A stretch of DNA of 12,420 nucleotides from an uncultured Collinsella sp. (GTDB lineage: Bacteria; Actinomycetota; Coriobacteriia; Coriobacteriales; Coriobacteriaceae): positions 1 to 12,420 of the forward strand of contig USPH01000017.1 of the NCBI GenBank assembly GCA_900556515.1, written 5' to 3'. The notes beneath the pieces were generated by a model. That model was not told the origin of the DNA. It searched no databases and saw nothing but the letters and a program-made list of their open reading frames with translations. Positions 8,131-12,420 of this stretch are shown here, one piece after another. The position numbers and the translations under genes were made by a program. Position 1 is the first letter of the stretch. Every line of letters begins with the position of its first letter.

Positions 8131-8146
8131 CGTTTCATGTGAAACA
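8131..8146. promoter_or_regulatory. parS: Degenerate parS-like site
   Basis: CGTTTCATGTGAAACA matches the parS 16-mer TGTTTCACGTGAAACA at 14 of 16 positions. The mismatches are the first base and one base of the central CG. It lies between the rlmN stop and its terminator, about 2.15 kb from the three perfect sites. The central change probably weakens ParB binding, so this may be a low-affinity or decaying site. Confidence 0.5.
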
Positions 8147-8149
8147 TCG

Positions 8150-8194
8150 AACGACCCCGGTTGCAGAATATGCAACCGGGGTCGTTTCAATTAT
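8150..8194 (+). terminator. Rho-independent terminator of rlmN
   Basis: A perfect 15-bp inverted repeat (8151-8165 with 8171-8185, five-base loop GAATA) is followed on the plus strand by the T-rich stretch TTTCAATTATT. It lies 38 bases after the rlmN stop. The opposite strand has no T-run after the stem, so it acts mainly in the plus direction. Confidence 0.85.
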
Positions 8195-8239
8195 TGACAT
8201 TAATTTTGAATCAGCTGCTACCTGTCCCATTTTTTACGG

Positions 8240-8283
8240 CCAAAATAAGGGGTCCTTGTCTCGTGAATCAGACAAGGACCCCT
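8240..8283 (-). terminator. Rho-independent terminator of the rsmG-parA-parB transcript
   Basis: A perfect 14-bp inverted repeat (8248-8261 with 8270-8283, eight-base loop) is followed on the minus strand by TTATTTT. It lies about 30 bases beyond the stop of the small membrane-protein gene and faces the rlmN terminator, so the convergent units are insulated from each other. Confidence 0.82.
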
Positions 8284-8303
8284 CAAAATATGCTGAGTAA
8301 TTG

Positions 8304-8315
8304 TTAGGTACCTAA
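8304..8315. repeat. 12-bp palindrome TTAGGTACCTAA, copy 1
   Basis: A perfect 12-bp palindrome covering the stop codon (8312-8314, minus) of the small membrane-protein gene. The identical sequence, also preceded by G, recurs at 11808-11819. The function is not recognised. It could be an operator, a protein-binding mark or a restriction-type site. Confidence 0.6.
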
Positions 8316-8566
8316 TAACCTACATTTTCCCATTGGTTGCTAACCCAACTTTGGTTAATCTTGGGATTCTTCGTTACCTGAGCAGTACGCATGGCAACAT
8401 CTTCGGTCATAACATCCATTTTCTTTTTGGAAGTATCGACGATATCTTGCGAGCCACGAAGCAAACGACCTCGCAGTTCATCGTCTGTCGCGATCTTATA
8501 GCCAGCAAAGGCACCAGCCACGACAGTCGTAGCCAATGCAATCGCTGTTAAAATCTTATTCCTCAT
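8312..8566 (-). CDS. Small membrane-anchored protein of unknown function downstream of parB
   Basis: An 84-residue protein if it starts at the ATG at 8566, which has an AGAAGG site 5 bases upstream. A TTG at 8584 would add six residues but has no clear site. The N-terminus is a short basic stretch and then one hydrophobic helix (about residues 6-24, ending FAGYKI). This could be a membrane anchor or an uncleaved signal. The rest is charged and probably helical, with DDELRGRLLRGSQD followed by KKKMD. The pattern is loosely like YtxH-type small membrane proteins, but I cannot assign it. Its start overlaps the end of parB by 11 bp, so it is co-translated with the segregation genes and is transcribed up to the terminator at 8240-8283. 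A link to ParB or to a membrane envelope role is conjecture. Confidence 0.68.
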   Translation of the reverse strand: MRNKILTAIALATTVVAGAFAGYKIATDDELRGRLLRGSQDIVDTSKKKMDVMTEDVAMRTAQVTKNPKINQSWVSNQWENVGY

Positions 8567-9461
8567 CTTGGCCTTCTTGATCAAACTGAATCATTTCGCC
8601 AAGAATACGAGAGAGCTCTTCCTCGTCTTTAAACTCAATCTCAATCTTATTCTTTCCACGCGAGCTCTTCACACGCACGTTGGTATTAAATACCTGACGA
8701 AGTACACGGGCAGCCTTTTTAAAAGACTGAGGCGTTGCAGGTCTCGGCGTCTTAGGTGTCTCTCCGGCAGAAAACAACGGAGCAAGATTTTCTGTCGCTC
8801 TTACGGAAAGGCCCTCTGCAACAACTTTCTCTGCAAGTCGAATACGCGCGTCTTCATAGGGAACCGCAAGAATCGCACGTGCATGACCAGCAGTAAGTTT
8901 GCCCTCAAAAATCATCTGCTGAACTACTTCGGGGAGATCGAGAAGACGCAGTGAGTTTGTAATTGTAGAGCGTGACTTGCTTACTGCCTTCGACAATGCC
9001 TCTTGGGTCATACCGCTGGCATCGATAAGCTGACGATAGCCCTTGGCCTCTTCGACGGGATTCAGATCAGAACGCTGAAGGTTTTCGATAAGAGCAAGAG
9101 CAAGCATCTCTTCATCATTTACCTCTTTAATGATGACTGGCAATTCTTCAAGGCCAGCAAGCTTTGACGCCTGGTAACGACGCTCACCAGCGATGATCTC
9201 ATAGCCGTTTCCATGCTTGCGAACCAAAAGCGGCTGCAAAACGCCATGTTCTTGGATTGACTCGCTCAACTCGCGAAGTTCGGTTTCGTTAAAGTGAATT
9301 CGCGGCTGGTTAGGGTTGGGAACAATATCCTCAATAGGTAGTTTCGTTTCAGATGCAGCCTTTGACGCGGATGCAGCCGAACCACCGGTCTCATACTCGG
9401 CCTCTGAGACCAAAGCATTGAGTCCACGTCCCAATCCACCACGTTTCTTTACACTAGGCAC
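8556..9461 (-). CDS. parB: Chromosome partitioning protein ParB (CTP-dependent DNA clamp)
   Basis: A 301-residue protein that loads on parS, hydrolyses CTP and spreads along DNA to build the segregation complex. The N-terminal KKRGGLGRGLNAL box (5-17) is the ParA-contacting region. The CTPase domain holds PNPNQPR (48-54), GERRYQA (92-98) and ENLQR (126-130). The helix-turn-helix (about 150-174, MTQEALSKAVSKS) reads parS. KLTAGHARAIL (188-198) follows. The C-terminal 245-297 is the dimerisation domain. Positions 20-40 and 228-247 are flexible linkers. The start is GTG at 9461, with AGAGGTGA 6 bases upstream inside the end of parA; the two genes overlap by 8 bp (GTGCCTAG). Three perfect parS sites lie just upstream of parA. 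Every key motif is intact. Confidence 0.97.
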   Translation of the reverse strand: MPSVKKRGGLGRGLNALVSEAEYETGGSAASASKAASETKLPIEDIVPNPNQPRIHFNETELRELSESIQEHGVLQPLLVRKHGNGYEIIAGERRYQASKLAGLEELPVIIKEVNDEEMLALALIENLQRSDLNPVEEAKGYRQLIDASGMTQEALSKAVSKSRSTITNSLRLLDLPEVVQQMIFEGKLTAGHARAILAVPYEDARIRLAEKVVAEGLSVRATENLAPLFSAGETPKTPRPATPQSFKKAARVLRQVFNTNVRVKSSRGKNKIEIEFKDEEELSRILGEMIQFDQEGQDEE

Positions 9462-10254
9462 GCTTGATCACCTCTTTTGCAAGGTTCATATACGCTTTTG
9501 CACCCTTATTTTGAGGTGCATAGGTAATTACCGGTTCTCCAAAAGACGGTGCTTCGGAGATTTTAACCGTACGGGGGATCAGCGTCTTAAACGCCTTGTC
9601 ACCAAAGTACGATTGAACCTCCTCAACAACCTGATTCGATAGAGAAGTACGCGAGTCATACATGGTCATAAGCACACCATAGGTGTCTAAGCCCTTGTTC
9701 AGACGTGATTTAACCATCTTCATTGACTCAAGCAGCTTCGTAACGCCCTCGAGTGCATAATACTCGCACTGGATCGGAATCAAAACGCTGTCTGCGGCGG
9801 TCAAGGCGTTGATAGTAAGCAGGCCGAGCGAAGGGGGACAGTCAATGAAAACAAAATCGAACTCGTCCTGAATCGGCTCAAGCAAATCTTTGAGGCGGGT
9901 TTCACGAGCGATTGCGCTTACGAGCTCAATTTCCGCGCCTGCAAGCTGAATTGTAGCCGGAATTACAAATACCTTTTTGCAATTTGTATCAAGAACAAGC
10001 GATTCTGCCGGCACATCATTCAACAATGCATCATAGATGCAGTGATCAAGGTCTTCTTTTTCAATTCCGAATCCACTGGTGCTGTTTCCCTGCGGATCAA
10101 AATCGACAATCAGTGTCTTACGACCCTGCTCGCCCAGTGCCGCCGCAAGGTTTACAGTCGTCGTTGACTTACCAACGCCGCCTTTTTGATTGATAATTGC
10201 AATGATACGCGTGTCTTTTGCGCTCTTAGAACGCTTAACGTCGCGAAATCCCAC
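9454..10254 (-). CDS. parA: Chromosome partitioning ATPase ParA/Soj
   Basis: A 266-residue deviant Walker ATPase that binds DNA as an ATP dimer and drives separation of ParB-parS complexes. The deviant P-loop KGGVGKSTT (24-32) includes the signature Lys24. DFDPQGNS (51-58) is the Walker A' region and FIDCPPSLG (136-144) is Walker B. PRTVKISEAPSFGEPV (227-242) is a typical C-terminal Soj motif. The N-terminal extension before the P-loop is about 23 residues, of the short chromosomal type without a helix-turn-helix domain. The start is GTG at 10254, with AGGAGGG beginning 10 bases upstream (short spacing of about 4). The upstream gap to rsmG holds three parS sites, so ParB binding may influence parAB expression. 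Confidence 0.97.
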   Translation of the reverse strand: MGFRDVKRSKSAKDTRIIAIINQKGGVGKSTTTVNLAAALGEQGRKTLIVDFDPQGNSTSGFGIEKEDLDHCIYDALLNDVPAESLVLDTNCKKVFVIPATIQLAGAEIELVSAIARETRLKDLLEPIQDEFDFVFIDCPPSLGLLTINALTAADSVLIPIQCEYYALEGVTKLLESMKMVKSRLNKGLDTYGVLMTMYDSRTSLSNQVVEEVQSYFGDKAFKTLIPRTVKISEAPSFGEPVITYAPQNKGAKAYMNLAKEVIKRA

Positions 10255-10292
10255 GGTCCCTCCTGGTGTGTATTGAAGCTGTCAAACGGAGG

Positions 10293-10310
10293 ATGTTTCA
10301 CGTGAAACAT
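10293..10310. promoter_or_regulatory. parS: parS site 1
   Basis: The perfect parS 16-mer TGTTTCACGTGAAACA (10294-10309) extends to an 18-bp palindrome with flanking A and T. It is the binding site of ParB and lies about 40 bp upstream of the parA start. Confidence 0.96.
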
Positions 10311-10332
10311 TCCGATTCAATATCAACCGCCA

Positions 10333-10348
10333 TGTTTCACGTGAAACA
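10333..10348. promoter_or_regulatory. parS: parS site 2
   Basis: A perfect copy of the 16-mer, exactly 39 bp from both site 1 and site 3, measured start to start. The outer flanks (A/C) do not extend the palindrome. Confidence 0.96.
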
Positions 10349-10370
10349 CTGCAAGTTGTTAGTATCTATT

Positions 10371-10388
10371 ATGTTTCACGTGAAACAT
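10371..10388. promoter_or_regulatory. parS: parS site 3
   Basis: A perfect 16-mer (10372-10387) inside an 18-bp palindrome. It ends one base before the rsmG stop codon (10389-10391, minus). Confidence 0.96.
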
Positions 10389-11126
10389 CTAGGCAAGCGG
10401 ATTCTTCTTTGCCATGCCATTTGCGCGAGGCAATGAAACAGATGCTGAATGACTCTTCTTAAGAACAATGAACTCCCTGTGACCCAAGCCTTCAGGCAAA
10501 TCAATTGCGTCATTCAGAAGCAAAGTGAAGCCGCAAATCTTAGCTGCTGACATACCGGAAGCAAGCTCCTCATCCGAAGGATTGCCCTTGGTGATAACAA
10601 ATAGCCCTCCATCCTTCAGGTACGGAGCCGCATACTCAACAAGAATCGGTAGAGGGGCCAGTGCGCGGGCGGTTACAACGGAGAACTGCTTCTTATGGCT
10701 TCGAGCATATTCTTCAAGACGATCATGAACCGCATGAGCATGTTTCAATCCAAGAGCAGCGACAAAGGAATTAACCGCATCAACCTTCTTGCAAACAGAG
10801 TCAATATAAGTAGCTATACGATGCGTGGTTATGGTTAATGGAATACCAGGGAAGCCCGCACCTGTTCCCATATCGAGCAAAGCTCCCTCAGGAGCCTTGT
10901 TGATAAAGGGGAGCAAAACAAGTGAGTCGAGGATATGAAGTACTGCAGCATCTTCTACGTTAAGAATACGGGTGAGATTGGTTGTCTTATTTGTTTCTAG
11001 AACCAAATCCAAATGCTGAATACATTTCCTCAGCTTAACATCAGTTACGCTCAAGGAATACTCTTTGCAATAGGAAGTTAGACGACTCAACATCTCGTCA
11101 GCCTGCTGATCAGTAAGTACTAACAA
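10389..11126 (-). CDS. rsmG: 16S rRNA (guanine527-N7)-methyltransferase
   Basis: A SAM-dependent methyltransferase for G527 of 16S rRNA, whose loss gives low-level streptomycin resistance in other bacteria. I choose TTG at 11126 (245 residues) because AAAGGAG lies 6 bases upstream. The frame is open to a TTG at 11174, but that codon lies in the T-run of the jag terminator. Numbered from 11126, the family motifs are NLTRI (50-54), HILDSL (64-69), the SAM-binding loop DMGTGAGFPGIPL (85-97) and TARALAPL (152-159). The C-terminal tail PRANGMAKKNPL (233-244) matches the usual basic GidB end. The order jag-rsmG-parA-parB is the classic origin-proximal arrangement. No terminator is visible before parA, so read-through across parS into parAB is likely. 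Confidence 0.93.
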   Translation of the reverse strand: MLVLTDQQADEMLSRLTSYCKEYSLSVTDVKLRKCIQHLDLVLETNKTTNLTRILNVEDAAVLHILDSLVLLPFINKAPEGALLDMGTGAGFPGIPLTITTHRIATYIDSVCKKVDAVNSFVAALGLKHAHAVHDRLEEYARSHKKQFSVVTARALAPLPILVEYAAPYLKDGGLFVITKGNPSDEELASGMSAAKICGFTLLLNDAIDLPEGLGHREFIVLKKSHSASVSLPRANGMAKKNPLA

Positions 11127-11132
11127 CGAAAG

Positions 11133-11139
11133 CTCCTTT
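11133..11139 (-). promoter_or_regulatory. Ribosome binding site deciding the rsmG start
   Basis: AAAGGAG lies 6 bases before TTG at 11126. A TTGTCA box (11169-11174, minus) upstream could be a -35 element with a weak GATTTT -10, which would give a short leader and exclude the more distal TTG start. Confidence 0.6.
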
Positions 11140-11172
11140 CTGACAAAAATCAGTGTATCGAGAACTTTTGAC

Positions 11173-11204
11173 AAAAAAAGGGGACGTGGAAACCACGTCC
11201 CCTT
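11173..11204 (-). terminator. Rho-independent terminator after jag
   Basis: GGGGACGTGG (11180-11189) pairs with CCACGTCCCC (11193-11202) around a three-base loop. On the minus strand the stem is followed by seven Ts (11173-11179). It lies about 20 bases after the jag stop and separates the yidC-jag unit from rsmG-parAB. Confidence 0.92.
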
Positions 11205-11222
11205 AGCATAAGCTCGAGAAGA

Positions 11223-11792
11223 TTATCGAGCAACAATCACCACATGGCGATCAGGGTCAGAACCCTCAGAATGAGTATCGACGGCATCATTGCCACGAAG
11301 TGCAATGTGAACCAGTCGACGCTCGTAGGCATTCATGGGCGGAAGCGAAACACTCTTATGAGTGCGGATGACACGCTCGGCAGCAGACTGGGCCATGGAA
11401 GCAACCTTGTCCTGACGGCGACTCTTGTATCCCTCTACGTCCACCACAACCGGATACCTAAAGCCAAGTTTGCGGCTCACCAGCAAAGAGAACATAACCT
11501 GAAGGGCATCAAGGGTGCGACCATGACGGCCAATGAGAACAGCAAGGTCGGGAGCCGTTACATCCAAAATCAGCTCACCCTCGTCGCCCTCATACTCATC
11601 GATAGGAGAGTTGGCGGCATCGAAGTGCGAAAGGATGGAACGCAGGATGGAAATCGCAACATCGGCAATGGTGTCGAGCTCCTCATCGGTCAGCTCTTCA
11701 CCAGCCTTGTAGCGCTGTGCAATCTCGGGATAATCGCCCGCGACCTGCGGGGCAACCTCCTCAAGCATATCCTCGATGATCTCTTCAGACAT
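11223..11792 (-). CDS. jag: RNA-binding protein Jag/KhpB (KH and R3H domains)
   Basis: A 189-residue cytoplasmic RNA-binding protein that in Gram-positive bacteria affects cell elongation and division and is encoded beside yidC. The KH domain has the GxxG loop in LIGRHGRTLDALQ (86-98). The R3H domain (about 140-189) has R158-x3-H162 in ERRLVH and ends DRHVVIV. The N-terminal 60 residues are acidic (MSEEIIEDMLEEV) and do not look like the Jag_N domain of Bacillus. Actinobacterial Jag proteins are often this short form. I chose the ATG at 11792 because GGAG lies 6 bases upstream; a TTG at 11804 overlaps that site. The gene sits 44 bases downstream of yidC and ends at a strong terminator. Confidence 0.93.
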   Translation of the reverse strand: MSEEIIEDMLEEVAPQVAGDYPEIAQRYKAGEELTDEELDTIADVAISILRSILSHFDAANSPIDEYEGDEGELILDVTAPDLAVLIGRHGRTLDALQVMFSLLVSRKLGFRYPVVVDVEGYKSRRQDKVASMAQSAAERVIRTHKSVSLPPMNAYERRLVHIALRGNDAVDTHSEGSDPDRHVVIVAR

Positions 11793-11807
11793 AACGTACT
11801 CCAAAAG

Positions 11808-11819
11808 TTAGGTACCTAA
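11808..11819. repeat. 12-bp palindrome TTAGGTACCTAA, copy 2
   Basis: Identical to copy 1 at 8304-8315. It lies in the 44-bp gap between yidC and jag, 16 bases upstream of the jag ATG. An operator or an RNA-level element affecting jag is possible; I do not recognise the motif. Confidence 0.6.
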
Positions 11820-11836
11820 ATAAGATTGATATCCCG

Positions 11837-12420
11837 TTACTTCTTCTTGTGCGGGCGCGGCTTCTTCTCTCGACGAGTGACCTCAACCTGCAGCGGAGCG
11901 TTCTTAAGACGCTCCTCCTCATCGGCCTTCGCCTTGTCGATGACCTTCTGCGTCACAAAAATCTGCTGGATAACCTGCCAAGCAGACGAGACGTCGTAGT
12001 ACAGCAGAACACCAACGGGAAGGCTCCAGCCCATCCAAAGCATCATGACCGTCATGACAACGGCCATCATACGCATGCTCTGAGCCTGCTGGCCGGTCTG
12101 GTTGCGCGACATATAGAGCTGCGGAATCAGGGTCAGGACGGCGAACAGGATCAGGCAAACCAGCGCAGGCAGTGCAACCATAAAGCCATCGGCAAAGGAA
12201 GCGCTCGGCGTGGTGGTCAGGTCGGGCAGGATGTTGAAGAACGAGAACGTGCCGTCGTTAAAGTACTGCGGCAGGTTGCGCAGCAATGTATACAGGGCGA
12301 ACAGGATAGGCATCTGAATCAGCAGCGGCAGACAGCCAGCCATGGGGTTGAACTTGTTCTCGCTGTAGAACTTCTGCATCTCCTCGGCCTGACGCTGGGG
12401 ATCGTCGGCATAGCGCTCCT
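11837..12420 (-). CDS. yidC: Membrane protein insertase YidC/OxaI family, C-terminal part (runs off right edge)
   Basis: The frame is open to the right edge, giving the last 193 residues. The first visible residues ([18 protein letters not shown]) are the typical cytoplasmic coiled-coil region of Gram-positive Yid[21 protein letters not shown] (24-43) is the family signature at the start of a transmembrane helix. Further membrane segments lie at about 79-101 and 115-155, where [20 protein letters not shown] (133-152) matches the last conserved helix. The C-terminus is strongly basic ([12 protein letters not shown]), as expected for ribosome contact. YidC inserts and folds membrane proteins alone or with SecYEG. 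The conserved groove arginine would lie upstream, outside the window. It is transcribed with jag; rnpA and rpmH would be expected further right. Confidence 0.95.
   Translation of the reverse strand, partial: ERYADDPQRQAEEMQKFYSENKFNPMAGCLPLLIQMPILFALYTLLRNLPQYFNDGTFSFFNILPDLTTTPSASFADGFMVALPALVCLILFAVLTLIPQLYMSRNQTGQQAQSMRMMAVVMTVMMLWMGWSLPVGVLLYYDVSSAWQVIQQIFVTQKVIDKAKADEEERLKNAPLQVEVTRREKKPRPHKKK

Noticed and set aside
8567..8584. Upstream TTG start for the small membrane protein
   Set aside because: The ATG at 8566 has a good AGAAGG site, while the TTG has none and would extend the overlap with parB.
10280..10285. Perfect TTGACA on the minus strand upstream of parA
   Set aside because: At the required 16-18 bp distance it would place the -10 in the parA ribosome site, where the sequence is GAGGGA. 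No usable promoter is formed.
10293..10388. Three evenly spaced repeats resembling a short CRISPR array
   Set aside because: The repeats are 16-18 bp perfect palindromes identical to parS and sit next to parA/parB, with no cas genes.
11793..11804. Upstream TTG start for jag
   Set aside because: It coincides with the GGAG ribosome site that serves the ATG at 11792.

Overview
The window looks like a chromosomal segment from an actinobacterium of the Coriobacteriia type (Collinsella or Olsenella-like). That assignment is an inference, not a database result. It rests on the high-GC genes in the left part, the tandem pair of WYL regulators in the PafBC style, and the order yidC-jag-rsmG-parA-parB with canonical TGTTTCACGTGAAACA parS sites. 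That order normally lies beside oriC downstream of rpmH/rnpA, so the origin is probably to the right of this window.

Layout. Bases 1-999 (minus) carry the 5' part of a membrane-inserted M28-like metallopeptidase homologue that runs off the left edge. Its divergent neighbours are two overlapping plus-strand WYL regulators (1198-2220 and 2207-3124). These end tail-to-tail, sharing stop-codon bases, with a minus-strand DnaQ-DinG fusion (3121-6015). That gene overlaps the end of ddl, a D-Ala-D-Ala ligase gene (6009-6974). Divergent from ddl is rlmN (7060-8112, plus). A convergent intergenic region (8113-8311) then holds a degenerate parS-like site, one terminator for each direction and a 12-bp palindrome.

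From there to the right edge everything is on the minus strand. Read in the direction of transcription it is yidC (partial, enters from the right edge), jag, a strong terminator, rsmG, a 134-bp gap with three perfect parS sites, parA, parB and a small membrane-anchored protein. The parB/parA/rsmG block uses visibly more A/T-ending codons than the left half of the window.

How the genes fit together. YidC inserts membrane proteins and Jag/KhpB is its usual RNA-binding partner gene. RsmG modifies 16S rRNA and RlmN modifies 23S rRNA. ParA, ParB and parS form a complete chromosome segregation system. The left half combines a probable DNA-damage-type WYL regulator pair, a helicase/exonuclease fusion and a cell-wall ligase. 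Most of the window is conserved housekeeping DNA. I did not find a clear new defence or mobile system. The points most worth a second look are the peptidase homologue with Cys in place of the metal-bridging Asp, the 39-bp phased parS array, the repeated TTAGGTACCTAA palindrome, and a DinG that has both an intact exonuclease triad and a full set of Fe-S cysteines.
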